From Candidatus Heimdallarchaeota archaeon (GTDB lineage: Archaea > Asgardarchaeota > Heimdallarchaeia > Hodarchaeales > Hodarchaeaceae), in assembly GCA_019057635.1 (NCBI GenBank), contig DXJL01000099.1, forward strand, positions 1 to 48,567: DNA of 48,567 bases, read 5' to 3'. Below are positions 8,170 to 16,998 of the stretch, piece after piece. The translations under genes and the position numbers were made by a program. Below the pieces are notes generated by a model. That model worked only from the letters and a program-made list of their open reading frames with translations, was not told the origin of the DNA and made no database searches. Numbering within the stretch: position 1 is the first letter of the stretch; each line of letters opens with the position of its first letter.

Positions 8170-9072
8170 GTGATATACTTGACAGTCTTACAAGATCCCC
8201 TTAACGAGATAATAGGAAAAGTACAATTATTTTTTGTTGATTCCATTCCATTTTTACAGGGTTTGGCATTTAATGTGATGATATTCATTGTTTTCTGGCT
8301 TCTTTGGGGCTTTTTATTGAACAAAATTCAATCACAACTGACTCCAACTCAACATAATGCATTACGCACTTTAGGCAGGGCCACAATTTTATTATTAGGG
8401 TTGTTGTGGTTAGGTGGAGAAAACTTATTTATAGGAGCGGCTGCATTACTCGGTACTGCAATTGGTTTTGCGTCTTCTTCGACGATAGGCAATTTCATCA
8501 GTGGATTGTACTTATTGGTAACTAATCCGTTTAGCGTGGGGGATTATGTCATCCTTCCTAATCTCAAAGTAGAGGGAATTGTAGAAGAAATTTCTATTAA
8601 TTATACAACTATTCTTACTCCTGAAGGCGTTCATGTATTGGTTACTAATCAAAAACTATTAGGAACTATTATTAAAAACACTGAGATAACAATCCCATCT
8701 GAGTCAATGGATAAGGGTACAATTACTTGGAGGGATCATGATGGTGATAAGTTTGATAGTGTGGACGATGTTGTCGATATTCTTAAAGGAGTAAGAACAA
8801 AATTCGCCAATCAAAAAGACCAAAAGTACTATCTATATCCACTGGAAGTAAACGTAAGTGCAGACAAATACGCCTATTCTCATGTGAAAAAGGCGTTAGA
8901 TACCGCAAGTAATGAATTCAGTTCCCGTACAGTAACAGAAATCAGCTGGTTCATGAAATCCAGATCGATTTTTCAATTAAATTTAATTGTAGCTAATCCT
9001 TACGTGATATTCGACCTGAAAAGTGATATCCTCGGGTTCTTTGAAGAAAAAATTGATGAGGCTAGTACCTAA
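8170..9072 (+). CDS. mscS: MscS-family mechanosensitive channel
   Basis: A 300-residue small-conductance mechanosensitive channel that would open under membrane tension and release osmolytes. Hydrophobic helices occupy about residues 27-53 and 69-95, followed by the pore-lining helix with small residues (GAAALLGTAIGFASSSTIGNFISG) and the conserved beta-domain entry NPFSVGDYVIL and GIVEEISINYTTI, ending in NQKLL. The C-terminal alpha/beta domain (about 190-300) is present. The start shown is GTG; a TTG three codons later is an alternative. It lies in a run of plus-strand envelope genes and precedes the ABC exporter by 43 nt. Confidence 0.88.
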   Translation: MIYLTVLQDPLNEIIGKVQLFFVDSIPFLQGLAFNVMIFIVFWLLWGFLLNKIQSQLTPTQHNALRTLGRATILLLGLLWLGGENLFIGAAALLGTAIGFASSSTIGNFISGLYLLVTNPFSVGDYVILPNLKVEGIVEEISINYTTILTPEGVHVLVTNQKLLGTIIKNTEITIPSESMDKGTITWRDHDGDKFDSVDDVVDILKGVRTKFANQKDQKYYLYPLEVNVSADKYAYSHVKKALDTASNEFSSRTVTEISWFMKSRSIFQLNLIVANPYVIFDLKSDILGFFEEKIDEAST

Positions 9073-9115
9073 CTTCTTGGTTGAAATTATCTAACCTTAG
9101 AGGTGCAAATCCTTA

Positions 9116-10927
9116 GTGAATGTCTTAAAACAGCTACTTTCATACCTTCTTACACGTAAATCTCTAGCTTTACTTGTGTTAGTATCAATTTCTATTTCCC
9201 AAGTCGCTGAATTAGCTATTCCATTGCTAATAGGAATTACGATTGATAATATTCTCAAATCACTAGAAACAGGTAACTTTGAAACATCTTTAGTTCTTTC
9301 AGGCGTGTTTTTAATCGTAATCGCAAGCCTTATTCGCGGAATCATGCATTTTGTGGGAAGATATTCAGGTTATTTACAAGGAGAAGCAATCATTCGTGAA
9401 ATTAGGTCGGATCTTTTTGTCAAGTATGAAACGTCTAATTTGAAATTCTTTGATCGCCACAGAACAGGTGATTTGATGTCACGGGCAACAACAGATCTTG
9501 AACCAATTGGTGAATTTCTTGTATGGGGAGAACGAATTCTCCTTCAAGCATTTTTGACCTATACAGGTATTTATCTAATTCTCCTTTCCATTGATGTCAC
9601 ACTCTTCCTACTTATAGCTGTTGTCACTCCAAGCCTAATTCTTCTTTCATACGGGATTTCTCGCATCTTAGGGCCGCTATTTTTCGAATTACGCGAAAAA
9701 TATGGAGAACTGACTGCGGTTATTACTGAAAATATCTCAGGAGCTCAAATAGTTAGGGCCTTTCACGCGGAGGAACGAGAAAAGCAAAAGTTTGACCAAC
9801 ATAATCAAGGATACATGGAACTCAGGGCATATGCGTTTAAAATCCGATCAATTTTCCTTCCCTCCATAGTCTTAGTTGTGAATCTTCTAGTAACGATTCT
9901 AATCTATGCTGGGGGGGTAGCAGCCATTGAAGAACGAATATCCACAGGAATACTCATTTCGTTATTCACCTACTTTACAATGCTCGCTTTACCTACTCGA
10001 TTTCTTGCGTTTTCTCTAATAACATACCAACGTGTAGTAGCAGCAGGGAACCGTGTGTTTTCTCTTATTGAAGATACGTCGTTCACAGAGAAGGAAATGG
10101 TTGGATATGCTGTTCCTTTAAGTGAAACTCCTCACATTCTGTTTGATCGAGTTTCATTCAAGTACTCAGATCGTACTATTCTCTCAAATATATCCTTGAC
10201 TATAAAATCGGGAGAAAAAGTAGCAATATTAGGATCAACTGGTTCTGGGAAGAGTACGCTAATTTCTCTAATTCCACGTTTTCAGGATGTAACCTCAGGA
10301 CAGGTTCTTGTTGAATACAATGGGAATTCACATAATATTGCAGATCTTGATCTATCAACGTGGCGGAAATGTGTTGGATTTGTACATCAAGAACCATTCC
10401 TGTTTGGAAGGACAATAGCAGAGAATCTAATATTTGAACTTGGTGATATTGATACAAAGGAGATTGAACAGGTTTTAAAAATTACACAGTTAGCCGAATT
10501 TGTAAAATCCTTGCCTGATGGACTTAATACTCTTGTAGGAGAGAGGGGAGTGACACTATCTGGAGGTCAAAAACAGAGATTAGCAATTGCGAGGATGCTT
10601 CTCCGGAAAAATCCAATAATGGTTCTTGACGATGCCACCTCCTCTCTCGATATTTACACAGAGGCACAATTTCTTAAGGCATTTGACAAAATGCTAAAGA
10701 CTTCTTCAATCAAGCATACTGTAATTTTCATAACTCAACGTCTCAGTACTTTAAAAAATGTAGATCGTATCGTGATTCTAAATCGCGGACAGATAATTGA
10801 AGAAGGAACTCATGATGAACTAATCAAAACTGGTGAAATCTATCCTCTGCTTTGGAAGACACAAGAAAGTGGCCAAATCGATGTAAAACTCACATTAGAA
10901 AAAATCATTAAGGAGAGAGAGGAATAA
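9116..10927 (+). CDS. ABC exporter half-transporter A (degenerate ATPase site)
   Basis: A 603-residue type IV ABC half-transporter: six membrane helices in the first 300 residues, then a nucleotide-binding domain. Walker A is GSTGSGKST, the signature is the canonical LSGGQKQR, but Walker B reads MVLDDATSSLD with Asp where the catalytic Glu should be, and the switch motif is FITQRLST with Gln in place of His. These changes mark the non-catalytic site of a heterodimer. The start is GTG, 11 nt after GAGGTG. The partner follows after one nucleotide. Exported substrate is unknown; homologues move lipids, peptides or drugs. Confidence 0.9.
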   Translation: MNVLKQLLSYLLTRKSLALLVLVSISISQVAELAIPLLIGITIDNILKSLETGNFETSLVLSGVFLIVIASLIRGIMHFVGRYSGYLQGEAIIREIRSDLFVKYETSNLKFFDRHRTGDLMSRATTDLEPIGEFLVWGERILLQAFLTYTGIYLILLSIDVTLFLLIAVVTPSLILLSYGISRILGPLFFELREKYGELTAVITENISGAQIVRAFHAEEREKQKFDQHNQGYMELRAYAFKIRSIFLPSIVLVVNLLVTILIYAGGVAAIEERISTGILISLFTYFTMLALPTRFLAFSLITYQRVVAAGNRVFSLIEDTSFTEKEMVGYAVPLSETPHILFDRVSFKYSDRTILSNISLTIKSGEKVAILGSTGSGKSTLISLIPRFQDVTSGQVLVEYNGNSHNIADLDLSTWRKCVGFVHQEPFLFGRTIAENLIFELGDIDTKEIEQVLKITQLAEFVKSLPDGLNTLVGERGVTLSGGQKQRLAIARMLLRKNPIMVLDDATSSLDIYTEAQFLKAFDKMLKTSSIKHTVIFITQRLSTLKNVDRIVILNRGQIIEEGTHDELIKTGEIYPLLWKTQESGQIDVKLTLEKIIKEREE

Positions 10928-10928
10928 A

Positions 10929-12704
10929 ATGGCACACGGGCAAGATCAGCGAGATTTGCTGCATCATGAGTATTCTGATTTTGAACTCTTCAAGCGATTG
11001 ATTCGTTATACACTACCCCATCGCAAAATTTTTTCAGTTGCTTTGGTTGGGATGCTTTTAGCCACGTTTTTGACAATCATCCAACCTTTGTTATTAAAAT
11101 CCGTTATTGATGACTATATTCTCAAGAAGGATTTGAATGGATTAGGCTTTATTGCTATCATATATTTTTCTGTAACAGTGTTTTCATTTTTATTGAATGT
11201 TATCACGAGCTATGTTACCACAATTACAGGATTACGTATAATAACGAAAATACGAGAAGAGGCATTCTATCAGCTTCAAGAACTTAGTATGGATTACTAT
11301 GATAAGGAAGCGACTGGAAGAATAGTATCTAGGATTACGAATGATGTGGAAAGATTACTTAATTTACTTTCTACTGGAATTATAGATGCCGTTGTTAATG
11401 TTATGTTTCTAGGGCTCTTATTTCTTGTATTGTTTTCCCTAGATGTTACTTTGAGTTTGACAATAATTGTTTTTTTTCCCTTCTTAGCTGTTTTTATTGT
11501 CTATTTTCGAATCAAAACTAGATCAGCTTGGCAACGAACGAGAAGAACATTAGCTAAGGTTACTGGATATTATCAAGAGGCAATCAGTGGAATAACGGTA
11601 ACGAAAGCACTTTCAGCAGAAGAATTTGTCACAGACGAATTTAACCTTTTAAATCTAGATAATTACCAAGCACGAATACGAGCATTAATGCTATTTGCTA
11701 TTATGTTTCCCCTTATGGACTTACTCCTAACATTAGGAACCGCTTTAGTTCTTTCTGTGGGGGGATATTCAGTGGGTCAAGAGCTCATATCTCCAGGAAC
11801 ATTAGTTGCCTTTCTTTCATATGTTACACGTTTATCGCTTCCGATTATGGTGCTTTCAAATTTCTACAACAGTTTATTAAGCTCTATGGCTGCAATAGAA
11901 CGAATATTTGATATCTTGGACAGTAAACCTCAAGTTGTATCAAGAGATGATAAATATCTCACTGATGTTGCGGGGAAATTAGTATTTGACAAAGTAACAT
12001 TCCGCTATACTCCAGATACAGAGCCTGTTTTGACAGACTTTTCTTTAGTGATTCCTCCCCAACAGACATATGCGTTAGTGGGTCATACTGGCGCTGGAAA
12101 AACTACCCTAGCTAGTCTACTATTGCGATTTTACGATTTTGAAGACGGAAATATTATGTTAGATGATGTCGATATCCGTGACTGTAATTTAGAAAACTAC
12201 AGGGAAAATATTGCCATCATCCCCCAAGATAGTTTTTTGTTCAGTGATAGCATTAGGAATAACCTTCTATACGGAAATTCTAACGCTTCAGATAAAGAAA
12301 TTGAAAGAGCGCTTCTAAAAGTAGGAGCCTATGACTTTACGATGAGCAAAGGACTTGATTTTCAGGTAGGGGAGCGTGGCTCTCGTTTATCCATGGGTGA
12401 ACGTCAATTAATTTGTTTTGCACGTGCCCTGCTTGCAAATCCAAAAATATTAATTTTGGATGAAGCCACCTCTTCAGTTGATGCACATACTGAACTGGTG
12501 ATCCAACAAAGTATGCATAACATTCTTAGTAATCGTACCACCCTTGTTATTGCTCATAGATTAAGCACTATTCGGTTTGTTGATCAAATTGTGGTTCTTG
12601 ACAAGGGTAATATTGTAGAAATGGGAACTTTTCATGAACTGATGAACAAGGGGGGAATTTTTACTGATTTGTATGAGAAGCAATTCGCTGGACAGGATAT
12701 CTGA
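10929..12704 (+). CDS. ABC exporter half-transporter B (catalytic ATPase site)
   Basis: Partner of the previous gene, 591 residues with the same six-helix plus ATPase layout. Walker A GHTGAGKTT, Walker B LILDEATSSVD and the switch IAHRLST are all canonical, while the signature is altered to LSMGERQL. Paired with subunit A, its Walker motifs meet A's intact LSGGQ to form the working site, and A's Walker motifs meet B's altered signature to form the dead site, exactly the asymmetry known for TM287/288-type heterodimers. GAGAGGA stands before the ATG. The one-base gap to subunit A indicates a single transcript. Confidence 0.9.
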   Translation: MAHGQDQRDLLHHEYSDFELFKRLIRYTLPHRKIFSVALVGMLLATFLTIIQPLLLKSVIDDYILKKDLNGLGFIAIIYFSVTVFSFLLNVITSYVTTITGLRIITKIREEAFYQLQELSMDYYDKEATGRIVSRITNDVERLLNLLSTGIIDAVVNVMFLGLLFLVLFSLDVTLSLTIIVFFPFLAVFIVYFRIKTRSAWQRTRRTLAKVTGYYQEAISGITVTKALSAEEFVTDEFNLLNLDNYQARIRALMLFAIMFPLMDLLLTLGTALVLSVGGYSVGQELISPGTLVAFLSYVTRLSLPIMVLSNFYNSLLSSMAAIERIFDILDSKPQVVSRDDKYLTDVAGKLVFDKVTFRYTPDTEPVLTDFSLVIPPQQTYALVGHTGAGKTTLASLLLRFYDFEDGNIMLDDVDIRDCNLENYRENIAIIPQDSFLFSDSIRNNLLYGNSNASDKEIERALLKVGAYDFTMSKGLDFQVGERGSRLSMGERQLICFARALLANPKILILDEATSSVDAHTELVIQQSMHNILSNRTTLVIAHRLSTIRFVDQIVVLDKGNIVEMGTFHELMNKGGIFTDLYEKQFAGQDI

Positions 12705-12803
12705 GAAAATATATTGATTAACCAATCTTCATCTCGCCAAAAATGTTCTAGGATTATGGTTTATTGTCTTATATTACCCTAAATTAATAGAATCTTAAGT
12801 ATA

Positions 12804-14183
12804 TTGGATTTGTTTAAACTAATGAGTTCTGATATTACGTCGACCACTTCTTCAGATAAAGATACAGACTCAGAAAGAAAATCTAAAGAGAAGAGGGAAA
12901 AAATTCCTATTTATACCACCAGTATCGCTTGGGCGGCTGGAAGGTCATCTATCTTCACTTATCTTTCCTATTTTGGGGTAGTTTTGGGTGCAAGTCCTTT
13001 AGAGCAATCTATTCTCACATCTGTGAGAAATTTAGGTTCAAATTTATTTCAATCTGTTTGGGGTTGGCTAGCTGATCTGAGAGGGCGTAAATTAGTCATG
13101 ACCATTGGATTAACGACTTTGGCCTTAACCATTTTTATCACTCCATTTGTTTCCAATCCTCTTGAACTCGTACTCCTATCAATAATCATGACGTCACTTG
13201 GATTCAGCTTTATCCCAGCTTGGATAGCTTTTCTTGGTGACTATACCTCTGAAGAAAAACGTGCATCATTTATCGGATTTATTAATTCGATTGGTACATT
13301 AAGCTCGCTTTTTGTTATTCTTCTCTTGGGATGGTGGATGGATAGTACACCCTTTCCATTCCCCTCAGAATTAGCTATATATGCAGAAAGTAAACCAGTC
13401 TTCTTTATTCCATTCATAACTGGAGCTATTATCTTTACGCTAGCATTAGGGAGTGAGTTATTTCTTAAAGAAAAATATAACATTCGTGAAAAAGCGATAT
13501 TTCGAGATGAGCTCCATCTTTCCACCCGAAACTTGATTGAAAGGAATGAACCCTTTAAAAGGTTACTCCCAATCAATAGCTTCTTCAAATTTTGTATGAG
13601 CATGGCTTGGCCAATTTTCCCATTTGTCACTCTCAGAGTAGCTCACTCATGGTTGGAAGTTTCGATTTTATGGGCAGTATTTAATTTACCAAGGGGACTT
13701 GGTCAATCCGTTGGGGGAATACTTGCAGATCGATTTGGTAAAAAAATTGTGATAACTCTTTCTCGTTTTGGATATGCGGTTGTTCCTTTTGGTTACGCAA
13801 TAGGATTAGTTACAGGAAATGTGTGGTTCCTCCTTCTTGTTAATATTCCAGGAGGATTTGCTTTCGGTGCCGAGGATACGGCAATTTCGTCTTATTCGCT
13901 TGACTGTTCCACTGTGGATACACGAGCTCGTTATTACTCAATATTGCTCACTTTTGAAGGTATTTTTGCTTTTACTGGTTCCTTATTTGCTGGATTATTG
14001 ATGGAAGTTCTCTTGACAGTATTACGCATTACCGATAAAGATCCCAAGTTCGAATTTGTGTTAGTAGCGCTTCTACTTCTCATAACTGCGCTAAGAATAA
14101 TTGGAGCGAGTTTTCATAAATATATTCATGCTAATCCTTTGGATTTTGAGCTAGAAAAGCATCTTGGATCCTCTAATCAGTAA
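12804..14183 (+). CDS. MFS transporter
   Basis: A 459-residue major facilitator superfamily protein with about twelve hydrophobic helices. Motif A between helices 2 and 3 is visible as GWLADLRGRKLVM, and a second copy appears in the C-terminal half as GGILADRFGKKIVI. A cytosolic N-terminal tail of about 35 residues, rich in Ser, Asp and Lys, precedes the first helix. The frame opens with TTG; an ATG six codons later (MSSDITS) is an equally good start. A long loop of about 50 residues joins the two halves. Substrate is unknown. It follows the ABC exporter by 99 nt and may have its own promoter. Confidence 0.85.
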   Translation: MDLFKLMSSDITSTTSSDKDTDSERKSKEKREKIPIYTTSIAWAAGRSSIFTYLSYFGVVLGASPLEQSILTSVRNLGSNLFQSVWGWLADLRGRKLVMTIGLTTLALTIFITPFVSNPLELVLLSIIMTSLGFSFIPAWIAFLGDYTSEEKRASFIGFINSIGTLSSLFVILLLGWWMDSTPFPFPSELAIYAESKPVFFIPFITGAIIFTLALGSELFLKEKYNIREKAIFRDELHLSTRNLIERNEPFKRLLPINSFFKFCMSMAWPIFPFVTLRVAHSWLEVSILWAVFNLPRGLGQSVGGILADRFGKKIVITLSRFGYAVVPFGYAIGLVTGNVWFLLLVNIPGGFAFGAEDTAISSYSLDCSTVDTRARYYSILLTFEGIFAFTGSLFAGLLMEVLLTVLRITDKDPKFEFVLVALLLLITALRIIGASFHKYIHANPLDFELEKHLGSSNQ

Positions 14184-14296
14184 TCTACTGGAAATTGTAC
14201 TATCCTCATATTATGTTCTTCTTTTAATGCGGAAAGGAGTATTTCTTCTAACTCAATCTTGTAACAATTAAGAAATAAATAGGAGGCATCGATGAG

Positions 14297-14911
14297 ATGA
14301 GTATCTTATCGCGATTATTTGCACGTAGCAGAAAAGCTCGAATTACTATAGGAATCCTAGGAGCTCCTAATGCAGGAAAGACAACTCTCGCAAATCGTAT
14401 TTCCAATGAATGTGGAAACGGCGAACCACTCGGTGTGGTGAGCCCAGTCCCTCATGAAACGCGTGATTGCAAAGCGCTCGAACACTGTGTTATCAGCGAC
14501 CACAATGGATCCTTAGATTTAACCATTGTTGACACTCCAGGTATTACCACATCAATTGATTATCGGGAATTCCAACAACATGGTTTATCACGACAGGAAA
14601 GTATTCAACGAGCAAAAGAAGCGACCAGAGGTGTAATAAAAGCTATTCAAAGCTTGGATAAAATGGATGCTGCAATAGTAGTAGTTGACGCTGCTCGTGC
14701 ACCATTTGACCAAATAAATTGGACGGTGATAGGAAATCTTGAAGCAAGAAAGATTCCAATCATTGTAGCAGCCAATAAATCCGATTTGGCCGACGCTGAT
14801 CCAGAACTTGTGAAAGAAACTTTCCAAAGTGATATTATTCCAATTTCTGCAAAAAATGGATCTGGTATGAATGAATTGTATGGAAGCATCCTATCTGTGT
14901 CAGGAATGTGA
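14297..14911 (+). CDS. arvA: Era-like GTPase, ArvA/OapA family
   Basis: A TRAFAC GTPase of 204 residues: G1 GAPNAGKTT at 22-30, switch I with PHETRD at 52-57, G3 DTPG at 79-82, G4 NKSD near 159 and G5 ISAKNG near 185. PHETR together with the following DUF2073 and zinc-ribbon genes identifies the archaeal Era-like family called OapA, renamed ArvA after its haloarchaeal member was shown to drive extracellular vesicle formation. AGGAGG lies 10 nt before the ATG. The gene begins a tight three-gene operon. Family assignment rests on motifs and neighbourhood; a vesicle role in this organism is inference. Confidence 0.82.
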   Translation: MSILSRLFARSRKARITIGILGAPNAGKTTLANRISNECGNGEPLGVVSPVPHETRDCKALEHCVISDHNGSLDLTIVDTPGITTSIDYREFQQHGLSRQESIQRAKEATRGVIKAIQSLDKMDAAIVVVDAARAPFDQINWTVIGNLEARKIPIIVAANKSDLADADPELVKETFQSDIIPISAKNGSGMNELYGSILSVSGM

Positions 14912-14914
14912 GAG

Positions 14915-15232
14915 GTGCAAAAAGTGGACTTACATATCAATTTTGTGACCGAAAAAACCACACGAAAAATGAATAGCACCCAGAAATGTGATTTTATAAT
15001 TTCAAGACTGAAAACTGATTGTGTTTTGGTTTTTGAAGGCGGTCTTAATCCTGAAGAAGAAGCCGCATTGATAGAGGAAACTATGATTCAAATAGATCAC
15101 CAGGAGTTTTTGGGATATAAAATTCTCAATCCAACCCCTCTCAGAATGAGCGGATTGTTCAGTAGGAAAAATCTCAAAATGACTGTCATCGCCCCTCATA
15201 ACTATGACCATCTCTCAATTGCTCTCGTCTGA
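14915..15232 (+). CDS. arvB: DUF2073 protein, ArvB/OapB family
   Basis: A small archaeal-only protein of about 105 residues that matches DUF2073 (OapB/ArvB): it opens with VDLHINFVTEK, continues with a helix ending ISRLKTDCVLVFEGGLNPEEEAALIEETM, and closes with the strand MTVIAPHNYDHLSIALV. The Thermococcus member has been reported as RNA-binding. The frame opens at GTG 14915, but a second GTG at 14924 stands about 7 nt after GAGGTG and probably is the true start (102 residues). The gene begins 3 nt after arvA stops, so the two are coupled. Confidence 0.8.
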   Translation: MQKVDLHINFVTEKTTRKMNSTQKCDFIISRLKTDCVLVFEGGLNPEEEAALIEETMIQIDHQEFLGYKILNPTPLRMSGLFSRKNLKMTVIAPHNYDHLSIALV

Positions 15233-15247
15233 TATGACGGTGAAATT

Positions 15248-15592
15248 ATGGCTTTAACGAGTGGAGAGGTCAATTTAACACGATATAGTTGTGCGAAATG
15301 TGATCGAACACCAGAAAAAGCCAATGAACTTTTCACAGGGTGTATATGTGGACACCGTCTTTTTCGTTTACGTTTACAACCCAAAGTGAGGAAAATTATA
15401 CCCATTTCTCCAGAAAAAGCTGAATTAAGAGAAGATATGGAGTTTCTAACTATTAGAGAAAAGCAGATTGGAATATATGATATTAATGTCGATAAATTGC
15501 TGAAATGCGAACCTCAGAAAAAGAAAACTCCTGTGATTGCAGGGAATAATGGAGTTTATTCAATTCGCCTCAATTCCTCTTCTAAAAAATAA
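15248..15592 (+). CDS. arvC: Zinc-ribbon protein, ArvC/OapC family
   Basis: Third gene of the operon, 114 residues. An N-terminal zinc ribbon is formed by CAKC (residues about 15-18) and CICGHRLFR (about 32-40), the layout of the archaeal OapC/ArvC zinc-ribbon family. A basic strand region (FRLRLQPKVRKIIPI) and a linker follow, then a short C-terminal segment EFLTIREKQIGIYDINVDKLL that looks like a small folded or partner-binding unit conserved in the family. GGTGA precedes the ATG. The gap to arvB is 15 nt. The molecular role is not known; genetic linkage suggests it works with the GTPase. Confidence 0.78.
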   Translation: MALTSGEVNLTRYSCAKCDRTPEKANELFTGCICGHRLFRLRLQPKVRKIIPISPEKAELREDMEFLTIREKQIGIYDINVDKLLKCEPQKKKTPVIAGNNGVYSIRLNSSSKK

Positions 15593-15621
15593 AATGCTTA
15601 TTCAGATAAAAGACGTACTGG

Positions 15622-16365
15622 TTATTGTCTAATTAATTTAATTTCCCCGGAAACTTCGTTGAAAGAACAAACCCCCAAACCATGTAGTAGTCGTAAGTGG
15701 GAGCGAATAATAATCGGGGCAAGTTGTAATTCTAAGGCTATCGTTTCTCTAGCTAGTGACCTCTTTTTGGAATTTTCGAAATAATCAACAATAAACATAG
15801 TGATTTTTCCCAATTCAGATTCTTGGAGGACAGTCCGAATCAGAATATCTTGCGCATGCGAACTAGATGATTCTCGGCTTAAATCTTCACTTACCTGGCC
15901 AAATTGGTCATCCATTCGTTTGATTTCTTCCTCTAGTTGCCTTTGAATTGCCAAATGATTGGCTTCTATGCCTTCAATCTCGTTTTCTGTGTCTTCTAGT
16001 AGCTGTTGCAATTTCGCAATTTGCTGCAAATACGATTCGGCTATTGAGTCTTTTTGCATAAGAGTTTCAGTCATTTCTCGAATCTGTTTCTCTAGTTCTT
16101 GTTTTTCAGCAGCTAATGTTTCAGATTTTGCTTTTTCGGTTTGAAAATCAGTTTTAACTGTAGTGAGCACATCTTGACTTTCTTGAAGTTGTTTTTCGAG
16201 ATTAGTGGAATCACCAAAAGCTTCATTGAGTTTTAGCTTTGATTGATCTTTCATGTGCTTGATTTCTTCTCGTAAATCATTGATAATGATATCTTTCTCA
16301 TTTAATTCTAGAGAGGGCTTTTTCCTTTCTATAATATCATTTATCGGAACATTCTCATCTTGCAT
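15622..16365 (-). CDS. Coiled-coil protein with C-terminal winged-helix domain
   Basis: A 247-residue protein of unknown function. Residues about 15-165 are heptad-rich and highly charged (KIDEL/EKQL-type repeats such as EKQLQESQDVLTTVKTDFQTEK in part), predicting a long coiled coil. The last 75 residues look like a winged helix: helices HAQDILIRTVLQESELGKITMFIVDYF and SLARETIALELQLAPIIIRSHLRLLHGLGV followed by a two-strand wing FNEVSGEIKLIRQ. The recognition-type helix IIIRSHLRLL resembles ArsR/MarR-like readers, where 'LARETIALELQLAPIIIRSHL' would be helices 2-3. It may be a DNA-binding regulator that dimerises through the coil, or a structural protein. It converges on the arv operon with 29 nt between stops. 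Confidence 0.65.
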   Translation of the reverse strand: MQDENVPINDIIERKKPSLELNEKDIIINDLREEIKHMKDQSKLKLNEAFGDSTNLEKQLQESQDVLTTVKTDFQTEKAKSETLAAEKQELEKQIREMTETLMQKDSIAESYLQQIAKLQQLLEDTENEIEGIEANHLAIQRQLEEEIKRMDDQFGQVSEDLSRESSSSHAQDILIRTVLQESELGKITMFIVDYFENSKKRSLARETIALELQLAPIIIRSHLRLLHGLGVCSFNEVSGEIKLIRQ

Positions 16366-16647
16366 GAAAAACCACTAAGACAGGGTTTGAAATTTTGAGT
16401 TAGGGGAATCCCGAAGGATAATGTTTTAGAGTTTTTGATACTTTTAAATGATAGGGTTTTAAAGAAAATTACGCAATAACAAATACAACTTTTCAGAAAA
16501 TTGTGGAAAACGCTTAAAAAGATTTATTTTAAGCCTTCCTTGTAAGAGTATAAAGGACGAATGAATCTCTGGGGGAGGCAAGACATACTTCCATGAATCA
16601 TCACTCTTTATTTCTATACAACCTTAATCTAGGTGATAATACTGATT

Positions 16648-16854
16648 ATGCAAAAAAATAAAACGAAAATAGAGAGTCATACCCCTAAAGTTGATTCCCA
16701 GGAGTGTCAGTACTGTGGGAAACCAGCCATTTGTAATTCCTATACTTGTTATAAGAAAAAAGACAGTGCTGATGAAAATGATTATGATTGTTCTACATGT
16801 GAAGAGCGATTGTGTCAACAACATTGGCGAATCTATTTTAGAAGAAATATTTGA
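16648..16854 (+). CDS. Small zinc-finger protein
   Basis: A 68-residue protein full of metal ligands: CQYC near 26-29, then C, C, a charged loop, CSTC and finally C..HW near the end (EERLCQQHWRIYF). Spacing recalls AN1- or B-box-like double-zinc folds but does not fit a named family exactly. The start chosen is ATG because AGGTGAT stands about 10 nt before it; a GTG five codons upstream overlaps that ribosome site and is less likely. It is isolated, with about 280 bases of AT-rich sequence before it. Possible nucleic-acid or protein adaptor; function unknown. Confidence 0.55.
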   Translation: MQKNKTKIESHTPKVDSQECQYCGKPAICNSYTCYKKKDSADENDYDCSTCEERLCQQHWRIYFRRNI

Positions 16855-16943
16855 TAGAATTTTTCAAAGAATTTCTACACTATATTAACAATAGAATTTT
16901 TAACCCTTGAGGATTTTTGGAAGTCCAAAGGATGCAAATCAAG

Positions 16944-16957
16944 GCTTATAAATAAAA
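16944..16957 (+). promoter_or_regulatory. Archaeal TATA box for the sugar nucleotide genes
   Basis: GCTTATAAATAAAA lies about 45-55 bases before the nucleotidyltransferase ATG, so transcription would start near 16972-16976 and give a short leader. It is the clearest TATA-like element in this gap. Assignment is by sequence and spacing only. Confidence 0.45.
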
Positions 16958-16998
16958 TTCTGAAATTAGAAGACAACCTTGCCGGAGTTTCACCGTAG

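Noticed and set aside
13241-13630. 129-codon minus-strand frame
   Set aside because: Shadow of the MFS transporter; codon content and composition are those of the opposite strand of membrane helices.
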